From Marinibacterium anthonyi (GTDB lineage Bacteria; Pseudomonadota; Alphaproteobacteria; Rhodobacterales; Rhodobacteraceae): 64,000 bases of DNA. The stretch spans positions 62,001-126,000 of the forward strand of contig CP031588.1 in assembly GCA_003217735.2 (NCBI GenBank), read 5' to 3'. Position 1 is the first letter of the stretch; each line of letters opens with the position of its first letter. A program made the position numbers and the translations under genes. The notes below the pieces were generated by a model. The model was not told the DNA's origin, did not search any database, and saw only the letters and a list, made by a program, of their open reading frames with translations. This document shows positions 16,405 to 24,221 of the stretch, piece by piece.

Positions 16405-17190
16405 ATGACCGCCCTGCACAGGATGGAGCCCCCGCCCGAAAACGCCGCGCAACCTGACCGGGCCGGGACCCTTGGCATCTCGGTCCGCGATCTGGCGCTG
16501 CGCTACGGTCAGAACACCATCTTCGAAGGGCTCTCGTTCGATATCGAGCCGGGGCACTTCGTCGCGCTGCTGGGATCGAGCGGCGTGGGCAAGACCTCCC
16601 TGCTGAAGATCATCGCGGGGCTGGAGACCGCGGCCGCCGGGTCCGTGGTGGCCAGCGATGGCGGCCAGGTTGCCAGCCGGATCGCCTACATGGGACAGCA
16701 GGACCTGCTCTATCCCTGGCTCACGGTCCGCCAGAATGTCACCCTGGGGGCCCGGTTGCGCGGCGAAAAGCCCGATCTCGACCGGGCAGATCACCTGTTG
16801 GAGCGGGTCGGTCTTGGCAAACACGCCAGAGCCCTGCCGATGATGCTTTCGGGAGGGATGCGCCAGCGCGCAGCCATCGCCCGCACCCTTTACGAGCAGC
16901 GCCCCTTCGTCCTGATGGATGAACCCTTTTCCGCGCTGGATGCCATCACCCGCGCCACGATGCAGGAACTGGCCGCCGAACTTCTGGTGGGCCGCACCGT
17001 CCTGCTGATCACCCACGATCCGCTGGAGGCCTGCCGGCTCGGCGACCGCTTGCTGGTACTCTCAGGCTCTCCGGCGAAACTCGACCCGCCGATGGTGATC
17101 CCCGGCGCAATCCCCCGCGCCTCCGACAACCCGGACGTGATGCACGCGCAGGCCATGTTGCTGCGCCGTTTCCAGGAGCTGCAGGAATGA
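16405..17190 (+). CDS. ABC transporter ATPase, ThiZ-like
   Basis: 261 residues from ATG 16405, with GGAGA five bases before it; the 20 codons open upstream are not family-like. Walker A GSSGVGKT is at residues 57-64, the signature is LSGGMRQR and Walker B FVLMDEPFSALD, followed by ITHDPLEA. It is the SsuB/TauB/ThiZ type that pairs with a single permease and an NMT1-type binding protein. The stop overlaps the permease start (ATGA at 17187). With the downstream genes and the opposite TenA unit it fits the importer for N-formyl-aminopyrimidine, a thiamin breakdown product. Confidence 0.9.
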   Translation: MTALHRMEPPPENAAQPDRAGTLGISVRDLALRYGQNTIFEGLSFDIEPGHFVALLGSSGVGKTSLLKIIAGLETAAAGSVVASDGGQVASRIAYMGQQDLLYPWLTVRQNVTLGARLRGEKPDLDRADHLLERVGLGKHARALPMMLSGGMRQRAAIARTLYEQRPFVLMDEPFSALDAITRATMQELAAELLVGRTVLLITHDPLEACRLGDRLLVLSGSPAKLDPPMVIPGAIPRASDNPDVMHAQAMLLRRFQELQE

Positions 17191-17954
17191 CCAATCCCTT
17201 CAACGACCCCCGCCTGCGCGGCCTCACCATCTTTTGCGGTCTCATCGCCATCTGGTGGCTCGTCACGCTCACCGGCATTCCGAAGTTCATGCTCCCCAGT
17301 CCCTTTTCGGTCGCCGCGGCCATCTGGGAACAGCGCGCGTCGCTGGCGTATCACACCGGGGTCACGCTGATGGAGATCCTGCTCGGGCTGGGCTTTGGGC
17401 TGCTGTTCGGCGGCGGCCTCGCGCTTGCGATGATCCTGTCGCGCGGGCTGCAATCCTGGGTGATGCCGGTCATCGTGATTTCGCAATCCATCCCGGTCTT
17501 CGCCATGGCTCCGCTGCTGGTGCTGTGGTTCGGATTCGGCATGGCGTCCAAGGTCATAATGGCCGTGCTGATCATCTTCTTCCCGGTGGTGGCGGCCTTT
17601 TTCGACGGGTTGCGCCGGACCGAACGCGGCTGGCTGGACCTTGCCCAGACCATGGGCGCCTCGTCGTGGTCGGAAATGCGCCACGTCCGGCTCGTCGCCG
17701 CTTTGCCCGCTTTCGGTTCGGGCCTGCGTGTCGCGGCGGCCGTCGCGCCGATTGGCGCCGTGATCGGCGAATGGGTCGGTGCCTCGGCCGGGCTGGGCTA
17801 CATCATGCTGAATGCCAACGCGCGGATGCAGACGGACACGGCCTTTGCCGCGCTTTTCATTCTGGCCCTGCTCGCCGTGCTGCTGTGGCAGGTCGTGGAC
17901 CGGCTGCTGAAGCGGGTCCTTTATTGGGTGCCCGACAGCGGCGCGTCCTTCTGA
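17187..17954 (+). CDS. ABC transporter permease, ThiX-like
   Basis: 255 residues with about six membrane spans and the cytoplasmic EAA-type loop (WLDLAQTMGASSWSEMRHV) that docks the ATPase. The N-terminus has the family signature PKFMLPSPFSVAAAIWEQR. It is a BPD_transp_1 permease of the nitrate/taurine/pyrimidine group. It overlaps the ATPase gene by four bases and precedes the binding-protein gene by 43. The cargo is inferred from the ThiY-like partner. Confidence 0.9.
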   Translation: MTNPFNDPRLRGLTIFCGLIAIWWLVTLTGIPKFMLPSPFSVAAAIWEQRASLAYHTGVTLMEILLGLGFGLLFGGGLALAMILSRGLQSWVMPVIVISQSIPVFAMAPLLVLWFGFGMASKVIMAVLIIFFPVVAAFFDGLRRTERGWLDLAQTMGASSWSEMRHVRLVAALPAFGSGLRVAAAVAPIGAVIGEWVGASAGLGYIMLNANARMQTDTAFAALFILALLAVLLWQVVDRLLKRVLYWVPDSGASF

Positions 17955-17997
17955 TTTCCCCACTGACCAATCAAAATCCCCCCAACAGGAGACTTCC

Positions 17998-18948
17998 ATG
18001 AAACTCAACACGACGTTGCGCGCGGCGCTTGCCTCTGCGCTGCTGGTCACTGGTGCGCCGTCTTTCGCCCAGGAGAAGGTGACGGTCCTTCTGGACTGGT
18101 TCATCAATCCCGACCACGCTCCGCTCCTTGTCGCCGAACAGATCGGTGCGTTCGAAAAGCGCGGCCTCGACATCGAGATCGTGCAGCCCTCCGATCCGTC
18201 CATGCCGCCGCGCCTGCTGGGCGCGGGTCAGGGCGACATCGCGATCAGCTACCAGCCGCAGCTTTACATGCTCGCCGAGCAGGAACTGCCTGTCACCCGC
18301 GTCGCCACCCTGGTCGACAGCCCGCTGAACGTACTGGCTTCGATCGAGGGCAAGGGCATCGAAACCATTGCCGACCTCAAGGGAAAGAAGATCGGCTATT
18401 CGGTCTCCGGCGTCGAGGAAGCGACGCTCGCTGCGATGCTGCAATCCGGAGGATTGTCGCTTGATGACGTCGAGATGGTGAACGTGAACTTCCAGCTCGT
18501 GGCCAGCCTGCTTGCCGACCGCGTCGACGCGGTCATCGGGGGCTACCGCAATTTCGAAGCCACGGAAATCCGTCAGCAGGGCTATGAGCCGAAGATGTTC
18601 CTGATCGAAGAACACGGCGTTCCGATGTACGACGAACTGATCGTTCTGGCGCGCAAGGGCGAAGAGAATTCCGAAATGGTGAAGTCCTTCGTCGCCGCGC
18701 TGAAGGAAGGAACCGCGTATCTTCTCGAGCATCCCGATGAAACCTGGGAACAGTTCCGCGTCGACTATCCCGATCTCGACAACGAGCTGAACAAGGTCGC
18801 CTGGAAGGACACCCTGCCGATGTTCGCCACCGATCCCGGCAAGCTCGATACCGACCGCTATCAGGCCTATGGTGACTTTCTCAAGGAACACGACCTGATT
18901 TCCCCGGACGTCGAAATCTTTGACTATGCCGTGGACACATCCGACTGA
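17998..18948 (+). CDS. Periplasmic binding protein, NMT1/THI5-like (ThiY-like)
   Basis: 316 residues. A signal peptide ends near residue 25 (GAPSFAQ). The mature protein starts with VTVLLDWFINPDHAPLLVAE, the signature of THI5/ThiY proteins that bind formyl-aminopyrimidine or HMP, followed by RGLDIEIVQPSDPS and GDIAISYQPQ. An RBS (AGGAG) precedes the ATG. It is the last gene of a rightward unit and is followed by a strong terminator. ThiY fits the TenA and YlmB-like genes encoded divergently; an alternative is a related hydroxypyrimidine ligand. Confidence 0.88.
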   Translation: MKLNTTLRAALASALLVTGAPSFAQEKVTVLLDWFINPDHAPLLVAEQIGAFEKRGLDIEIVQPSDPSMPPRLLGAGQGDIAISYQPQLYMLAEQELPVTRVATLVDSPLNVLASIEGKGIETIADLKGKKIGYSVSGVEEATLAAMLQSGGLSLDDVEMVNVNFQLVASLLADRVDAVIGGYRNFEATEIRQQGYEPKMFLIEEHGVPMYDELIVLARKGEENSEMVKSFVAALKEGTAYLLEHPDETWEQFRVDYPDLDNELNKVAWKDTLPMFATDPGKLDTDRYQAYGDFLKEHDLISPDVEIFDYAVDTSD

Positions 18949-18971
18949 GATCGCCGGATATCCCGCTGCAC

Positions 18972-19000
18972 AGGCCTGTCCGCGAGGACAGGCCTTTTTT
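18972..19000 (+). terminator. Rho-independent terminator after the ThiY-like gene
   Basis: A perfect 10-bp stem AGGCCTGTCC / GGACAGGCCT (18972-18981 with 18986-18995), a GCGA loop and a run of T to 19000. It starts 24 bases after the stop codon at 18948 and ends the rightward importer operon. Confidence 0.93.
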
Positions 19001-19143
19001 GTTCTGGGAGCACAGGTCTGTCTTACCGGGATGGTTCGGTTCGAAGGCAAGTGCATAATGGGCTACTTGTCGATGGGGACACTGGTTTGGGAGGGCGGTC
19101 TGACCCCGCGACGGACGCGACAGGCGCTACCTGGTCAGGGGGC

Positions 19144-19263
19144 AGGATGAAGAACCTCGTTCCTTTGCTGTGCTGGGCAAGCTGTGCAATTTCTCGGCTG
19201 CCGCCGCACGGCTGGAGATCGCGCAGCCCACGCTGACCAAGCAGATGTCCCGGCTTGAAGACC
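19144..19263 (+). pseudogene. Fragment of a LysR-family regulator (helix-turn-helix only)
   Basis: One frame reads FAVLGKLCNFSAAAARLEI followed by AQPTLTKQMSRLED, the recognition helix region of a LysR protein. There is no in-frame start with a ribosome site, and similarity ends at 19263 where an inverted IS21 fragment begins. Only about 40 of 300 residues survive. The stretch 19001-19143 before it holds nothing I recognise. Confidence 0.65.
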
Positions 19264-19457
19264 TTCCGGGCAGCTTCAAGCGCCGAGCGACGTCGATAGC
19301 TCTCCACGTTCATTTCGAAGACAGTCGTGTGGTGGACGAACCGGTCGACAGCCGAAAGCGTCACCCGCAAGATCGGGAAAGACCCTGTTCCCTTCCCCGA
19401 AGGGCTGATTGGCGGGGATCATGATCGAGCGCCGCTCGTATCGGCGCAACCCCGTCT
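19264..19457 (-). mobile_element. IS21-family remnant (C-terminal piece of IstB)
   Basis: Read leftward, the frame gives RYERRSIMIPANQPFGEGNR then VFPDL, and after a one-base frame change RVTLSAVDRFVHHTTVFEMN then VESYRRR. These are the last motifs of the IS21 helper ATPase IstB. The ATPase core, IstA and the terminal repeats are absent. The remnant is fused to a LysR fragment at 19263 and ends at the stop of the next gene, marking an old insertion/deletion junction. Confidence 0.72.
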
Positions 19458-20258
19458 CTAGATCCGGGCCAGCGTGGTCAGCGTGGCGCGGCAGATGCGC
19501 TGCAGCCGGTTCCCGTGGGTCTCGGCACCGCGCAGAGGGCCTGGAACTTCGAGGCCCAGCGGGATGTCCTGGGGCAGGCACCGCAGCAGATCGATCAGAT
19601 CGATCTCGCCCTCGCCCGGCGGCAGGCGTTTGCGCCGGGCGGTGTCGAGTAGCTCCTCGGTGGTATAGCTCGAGCGCACCGGAGCATCGCACAGATGCGC
19701 AAAAGGCAACCGCTCCTGCGGAACCTCGGCCAGCTGGGAGAGAGTGGCGCCGGAACGGTCGAAATGCAGGCTGTCAACGAGGATGCCGGGCAGCGGACCG
19801 GCGGCCTCCACCACCTGCCGGCAGGTCGCGAGGTCCGGCACCGGGGTCCAGGGAAAGAACTCCAGCACCGCGCGCAAGCCGCGGTCATCGGCGGCCTCGG
19901 CGAGCGCCGCCAGACTGCCTGCCAGCCGCGACAGGTCGCTGTCGTAGGGGGCGGCGATGACATGGCGTGCCGCCAGCTCGGCGCCGGTGTCGAGGGTCCG
20001 GAGCGCCTCTGCCAGCCGGAATTCCGGCGTCAGGCGCAGGAACTCGATGTCCGAAACCTCGATGCCGGTGTCGCGCAGCGCGCTCTGGGTCTCTTGCAGC
20101 TGGGCGCGGTCCGAGAGTGGGTAGCCGGGGCTGTCGGGCGTGACTTGCAGAAGCCGCAGGCCGACTCCGTCAAACCCGGCTTCCGCCGCCGCCCGGATCA
20201 GCGCGGCGGGCGCAAGGTCGATGGCTGTCAGATGCGCGACGCTCAGCTTGCGGCTCAT
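19458..20258 (-). CDS. Sugar phosphate isomerase/epimerase family (AP-endonuclease-2-type TIM barrel)
   Basis: 266 residues of the xylose-isomerase-like TIM-barrel superfamily: AAAEAGFDGVGLRLLQ near residue 25, VIAAPYDSD near 100, AVLEFFPWTPVPDL with a probable metal Glu near 130, GILVDSLHFDRSG with Asp/His near 160, and a late Glu in GLEVPGP. This constellation (Glu, Asp/His, Glu) is the metal site of the family, which includes 3-dehydroshikimate dehydratases such as AsbF. Its start overlaps the stop of the FAD dehydrogenase gene (20255-20258). In this cassette it could replace the broken QuiC dehydratase at 27150; that is inference. Confidence 0.82.
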   Translation of the reverse strand: MSRKLSVAHLTAIDLAPAALIRAAAEAGFDGVGLRLLQVTPDSPGYPLSDRAQLQETQSALRDTGIEVSDIEFLRLTPEFRLAEALRTLDTGAELAARHVIAAPYDSDLSRLAGSLAALAEAADDRGLRAVLEFFPWTPVPDLATCRQVVEAAGPLPGILVDSLHFDRSGATLSQLAEVPQERLPFAHLCDAPVRSSYTTEELLDTARRKRLPPGEGEIDLIDLLRCLPQDIPLGLEVPGPLRGAETHGNRLQRICRATLTTLARI

Positions 20259-21928
20259 GCGCCACGCTCCGCCGCTTCGCGCCCGGCGATGAAGCCGAAG
20301 GTCAGCGCCGGCCCGAGGTTGATGCCGCCCGCCGGGTAGTGCCCACCGAAGACGCTCGCCATGTCGGTGCCCGCGGCCCAGAGGCCGGGGATCGGCGTGC
20401 CCGCGGTGTCCAGCACCTGCGCCCGCCCGTTGGCCGCGAGGCCGGAGAAGGTGCCGAAGCTGCCCGGCACCACCTCGACCGCGAAGAAGGGCGCGTGGGC
20501 GATGGCGGCGACGCAGGGGTTGGGATGCTGCTCGGGGTCACCCTGCAGCCTCATGTAGGGCGTGGTGCCGCGGAAAAAGAGCGGATCCTCGCCCCGCGCC
20601 GCGCCGCGGTTCCACTCGGCCACCGTGGCCTCGAGCCCCGCCGGGTCGATACCGCAGACCCGCGCCAGCTCTGCCAGGTCGCGCCCGGTCTTGAGGTAGC
20701 CGCGGCGCACCCAGGGCCGCCAGGGCAGCGGCTGCGGGCGCACGACGCCGAGGCCGAAACGGCGCAGGAAGCGCAGGTCGCAGACGAGCCAAGAGCGCGC
20801 GGGCTGACCCTCGGGCACGGCGCCGAGCAGCGCGTCAACGTAGTCGTGATATCCCAAGCCCTCGTTGCAGAAGCGCTTTCCGTTCGCCAGGACGCCGATC
20901 ACGCCGGGCTTCCCGCGCTCGATGATATGCGGGAACTTCCCGACCGTGCCGTCGGGCCAGGGCACCACCGAGACCGGGCAAAGCGCCGCCGCCCGCGCCT
21001 GGTCGCGGCGCATCTGGGCGCCTATGGCCCGCGCCATGGCGATGCCGTCGCCGCATGCTTCGGGGATGGCGAGTGTCTGGTGCTCGCTGTCGCGCGGGAA
21101 GGTCTCGGCCCGCAGCGCGGTATCATGGGGATAGCCGCCGGTGGCAAGCACCACGCCGACCCGGCAGCGCAGCAGCGTGCCGTCGCCAAGCGTGACCCCG
21201 GTGATCCGTCCATCCTCGTGCTGCAGCGCGCGCATCGCGCATCCGGGGCGCAGCTCGACCCCGAGGTCGAGCGCCGAGCGCAGCAGCCTGGCCACCAGCG
21301 CATTGCCGTTGCGCAGGTCCATGCCGCGCCCATGCAGGGCCAGATCGCGGACATGGCGCAAGATGCGTCGGGTGGCATGAAGAAAGGCGCGCGGCGCGCG
21401 GGTCATGGTCATGAAGGCGCGCAGGTCGGGCCCGGCCTGGATCGTCATTCCCAGGAAGGTGGTCTCGCGCGTGGGCCGCCGCAGCAGCGCGATGTCCGCG
21501 CCTAGCCTGCGGCCGTCAAACGGTTTGGCGATGACCGAACGCCCGCCGGTGCCGGCGCCGGGCAGGTGGCCGTAGGTGTCGGGAATGGCGGTGCCGGGTT
21601 CGAATTCGAGTGCCGTCCGCGTCTCGAAGAACTCCACCATCTCGGGCGCGGCGGCAAGGAAGGCATCGACCCGCTCGGGCTCGAAACGGTTACCGAGCAC
21701 CTCCTGCAGATAGTGCCGGGGAGCCTCGGCGGGCTCGGTGATGCCGGCACGGCGGACGACGGGATTGCGCGGCGCCCAGATCCAGCCCCCGGACCAGGCG
21801 GTGGTGCCGCCCAGAACCTCGGCCTTTTCGAGGACGGTGACGGAAAGCCCCTGTGCGGCGGCGGTCACGGCAGCGGCAAGCCCACCTGCGCCGGAGCCGA
21901 CGACGACAAGATCCACGCTGCGGGTCAT
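20255..21928 (-). CDS. FAD-dependent dehydrogenase (fumarate reductase / 3-ketosteroid dehydrogenase family)
   Basis: 557 residues. The dinucleotide-binding motif VVVGSGAGGLAAA is at residues 8-20, then VLEKAEVLGGTTAWSGG, the FAD-contact region of this flavoprotein family. VVLATGGYPHD and a C-terminal GHYPAGGINLGPALTFGFIAG close the FAD site. No signal peptide, so cytoplasmic. The enzyme would oxidise or reduce a ring C-C bond next to a carbonyl or carboxylate. It is divergent from a LysR gene and the TctCBA/AroE unit; a role on a shikimate- or quinate-like ring is suggested by the neighbours only. Confidence 0.85.
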   Translation of the reverse strand: MTRSVDLVVVGSGAGGLAAAVTAAAQGLSVTVLEKAEVLGGTTAWSGGWIWAPRNPVVRRAGITEPAEAPRHYLQEVLGNRFEPERVDAFLAAAPEMVEFFETRTALEFEPGTAIPDTYGHLPGAGTGGRSVIAKPFDGRRLGADIALLRRPTRETTFLGMTIQAGPDLRAFMTMTRAPRAFLHATRRILRHVRDLALHGRGMDLRNGNALVARLLRSALDLGVELRPGCAMRALQHEDGRITGVTLGDGTLLRCRVGVVLATGGYPHDTALRAETFPRDSEHQTLAIPEACGDGIAMARAIGAQMRRDQARAAALCPVSVVPWPDGTVGKFPHIIERGKPGVIGVLANGKRFCNEGLGYHDYVDALLGAVPEGQPARSWLVCDLRFLRRFGLGVVRPQPLPWRPWVRRGYLKTGRDLAELARVCGIDPAGLEATVAEWNRGAARGEDPLFFRGTTPYMRLQGDPEQHPNPCVAAIAHAPFFAVEVVPGSFGTFSGLAANGRAQVLDTAGTPIPGLWAAGTDMASVFGGHYPAGGINLGPALTFGFIAGREAAERGA

Positions 21929-22015
21929 TGCTTCCTCCTCGGACTGCCTCCAGTGCCTTCTGTCTGCATACCGCGCGACGTGGTATTAACGTCAATGACA
22001 TTATCTGCGCCCATG

Positions 22016-22030
22016 ATAACATCATGTTAC
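22016..22030. promoter_or_regulatory. LysR-type box ATAAC-N5-GTTAC in the divergent promoter
   Basis: ATAACATCATGTTAC keeps the T-N11-A geometry. A better copy, ATAAC-N5-GTTAT, is at 22966-22980, on the other side of the LysR gene. It lies just upstream of the LysR ribosome site (TAAGGAGG at 22031-22038) and about 90 bases from the divergent FAD dehydrogenase start, so it could serve autorepression and divergent control. Confidence 0.5.
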
Positions 22031-22043
22031 TAAGGAGGTGCCC

Positions 22044-22964
22044 ATGCGCGAAATCACTCTGCGACAGGTCGAAGTTATCCGGGCAGTCATGCTGCGCGGC
22101 ACGATCGCGGGGGCGGCAGAGTTTCTGGGGGTGTCGGCGCCGGGGATCTCGCGGCTTGTCAAACACACCGAGGAAGCGCTGGGGCTGCGCCTGTTCGAGC
22201 GCCGGGCCGGCCTCTTCGTGCCCTCGGTCGAGGCGGGGCGGATCTTTGATCAGGTGCGCGAGGTCTACAAGGGCGTAGAGAACCTGCAGAGCGCGATCGA
22301 CTCGCTACAGAAGGGCGAGGAGGTGCATCTGGCCTTTGCCTCGGCGCCCTCGGTGGCGCAGTTCATCGCGGCGCGGGCGACATCCTCGATCCGGGCGCGC
22401 TATCCCGACCTCTACATCGATCTCAATATCCTGAAGATCGAGGAGACCACCGACTACCTTCTGCTCGAGCGGGGCGAGTTCGTGATCATGAGCTCGCCGG
22501 TCTACAACCCCGGGATTCAAAGCGAAAAAATCGCGCATGGGCGGGTTGTCGCGATCCTGCCCGAGGGCCATCCGCTGGCCGAGCAGACCGTGGTGTCGGT
22601 GCAGGATCTGGCGCGTGAGCCGCTGGTCGGGATCGACCCGGCGGACCCCTATGGCCGCATCGTCTCGCGACCGTTCCGCGAGGCCGGGATCGAGCTGCGC
22701 CACTCCATGCGGGGGCGCTTTGCCCAGACCATCGTCAGCCTCGTGCGGCACGGGCTCGGAGTGGCGGTGATCGACGAGTTTTCGGTGTCGGAGGTCTACT
22801 TGCCGGGGGTCGTGCGCCGCCCGCTCCGCGAGGAAACCTCGATCGACATCTATGCCGTGACCAAGAAGGACCGCGTGCTTTCGAATTTCGCCGAATTCAG
22901 CATCCAGCAGTTCCGCCGGGAGCTGAACGACGCCGGCAAGACATGGGCAGGTCAGGACAGATGA
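22044..22964 (+). CDS. LysR-family transcriptional regulator (of the TctCBA/shikimate-type cassette)
   Basis: 306 residues from ATG 22044, preferred over GTG 22038 because TAAGGAGG (22031-22038) is at ideal distance. The helix-turn-helix is at residues 4-62 (AGAAEFLGVSAPGISRLVKH), and the effector domain follows. It resembles the regulators of opine and aromatic catabolism. It is divergent from the FAD dehydrogenase and upstream of tctC on the same strand. Two matching dyads (22016-22030, 22965-22981) flank the gene and are the likely operators. Confidence 0.93.
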   Translation: MREITLRQVEVIRAVMLRGTIAGAAEFLGVSAPGISRLVKHTEEALGLRLFERRAGLFVPSVEAGRIFDQVREVYKGVENLQSAIDSLQKGEEVHLAFASAPSVAQFIAARATSSIRARYPDLYIDLNILKIEETTDYLLLERGEFVIMSSPVYNPGIQSEKIAHGRVVAILPEGHPLAEQTVVSVQDLAREPLVGIDPADPYGRIVSRPFREAGIELRHSMRGRFAQTIVSLVRHGLGVAVIDEFSVSEVYLPGVVRRPLREETSIDIYAVTKKDRVLSNFAEFSIQQFRRELNDAGKTWAGQDR

Positions 22965-22981
22965 AATAACTTAATGTTATT
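22965..22981. promoter_or_regulatory. LysR-type box AATAAC-N5-GTTATT in front of tctC
   Basis: A perfect dyad with six-base arms AATAAC and GTTATT around TTAAT; the inner part shows the T-N11-A spacing. It starts right after the LysR stop and lies 106 bases upstream of the tctC start (23087). It shares its design with the box at 22016-22030. Confidence 0.6.
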
Positions 22982-23086
22982 CATACGTCGAAAATGGTAT
23001 TTGACGTTATGCGGGACCCTGTCGCATCAATTTGGGCAACGGATGCGGGGAGGACCGTGTTCGATAGCTTTTACGGGAGGAAAACC

Positions 23087-24091
23087 ATGAAGCGTTTTGT
23101 ACTTGGTGCCGCCTCGGCACTCGTTCTCGCCGCAGCCGCTGCTTCGGCTCAGGACTACCCCACCAAGGAAATCCAGGGTATCATCCAATGGGGGGCAGGC
23201 GGCTCCACCGATACCGTGATGCGCTCTGTCACCCCGCATGCGGAGGAGGCCCTGGGCGGAACGGTCGTCATGCAGAACGTCACCGGTGGTGTCGGCGCCA
23301 TCGCGCTGAACCAGGTCGCCGGGCAGGCGGCTGACGGCTACACGCTGCTGATGGGCGCGGAAAACCCGCTGCTCTACAAGGTGATGGGCCTCGGCGACAA
23401 GGATTACTCGGACTTCACCCCGATCAACATCCTGGCGCGCGGCACACCGATTCTGGTGGCCAACCCGGATGCGCCCTTCGACGATTACGCGGGCATGATG
23501 GCCTACATCAAAGAAAACCCGGGCGAGCTGCGGCTCGGCGCGACGGGGCCGGGCGGTCTGCCGTCGGTGGTGACCGCGATGATTAACACTGTCGAGGGCG
23601 AGATGGATGTGATCTCGGTGCCCTACGACGGTGACGGCCCGGCGCTGACCGCGCTGCAGGGCGGGGCGATCGACGTGATGCCCGCCGTTCTGGGCGCCGC
23701 GATCGAAGGCATCCGCGCCGGCAACATCAAGCCGCTCGCGGTCTTCGACGTCGCCCCGAACGACAAGCTGCCCGAGGTTCCCGCGGTCACATCGTTCAAC
23801 GACGGCTACAACGCCTACCTGCCCTGGGGTCCGTTCTTTGGCGTCTTCGTCAAGCAGGGCACGCCCGATGACGTGGTGGCCAAGCTGACCGACGCCTATG
23901 CCGCGGGCGCCGAAACCGCAGACTTCCAGGAGCTGATGGAAAACCGCGGCTTCACCATGATGTCGATCTCTGGCGCCGAAGCCGAGGAGTTCCTGACCAA
24001 GTGGCAGCAGGGCACCACCTGGCTGCTGCAGGACGCCGGCCTGACCAAGAGCTCTCCGGAAGACTTCGGCATCGCCCGCCCGGGCAACTGA
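23087..24091 (+). CDS. Tripartite tricarboxylate transporter binding protein (TctC family)
   Basis: 334 residues from ATG 23087, with GGGAGG six bases upstream; the 31 codons open before it are not protein-like. The signal peptide MKRFVLGAASALVLAAAAAS is cut after SAQ. The mature part has IIQWGAGGSTDTVMRSVTPH, GAIALNQVAGQAADGYTLL, GATGPGGLPSVVTAMI and VPYDGDGPALTALQGGAIDV, the standard TctC ligand-binding and beta-alpha motifs. It captures a carboxylate ligand in the periplasm for the TctAB pair encoded next. A hairpin with a T-run follows the gene (24103-24167). Confidence 0.93.
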   Translation: MKRFVLGAASALVLAAAAASAQDYPTKEIQGIIQWGAGGSTDTVMRSVTPHAEEALGGTVVMQNVTGGVGAIALNQVAGQAADGYTLLMGAENPLLYKVMGLGDKDYSDFTPINILARGTPILVANPDAPFDDYAGMMAYIKENPGELRLGATGPGGLPSVVTAMINTVEGEMDVISVPYDGDGPALTALQGGAIDVMPAVLGAAIEGIRAGNIKPLAVFDVAPNDKLPEVPAVTSFNDGYNAYLPWGPFFGVFVKQGTPDDVVAKLTDAYAAGAETADFQELMENRGFTMMSISGAEAEEFLTKWQQGTTWLLQDAGLTKSSPEDFGIARPGN

Positions 24092-24102
24092 TCGCAAGAT
24101 CC

Positions 24103-24167
24103 GGCGCCCGCGCCCAAGGATCGAGCTGGCGTCGCGCTTCCGTATTCGAAGGGCGGCGCCATTTTTT
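24103..24167 (+). terminator. Bulged hairpin with T-run between tctC and tctB (attenuator)
   Basis: GGCGCC (24103-24108) and GCCC (24112-24115) pair with GGCGCC (24155-24160) and GGGC (24151-24154) around a three-base bulge, followed by six Ts at 24162-24167. Partial termination here would leave more binding protein than membrane subunits, a common arrangement in such operons. Confidence 0.5.
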
Positions 24168-24221
24168 CTACCGCGCTCCGCGACCGCCGCGGCCCGCACC
24201 GAACTCAGGGAGGGGAGTTCC

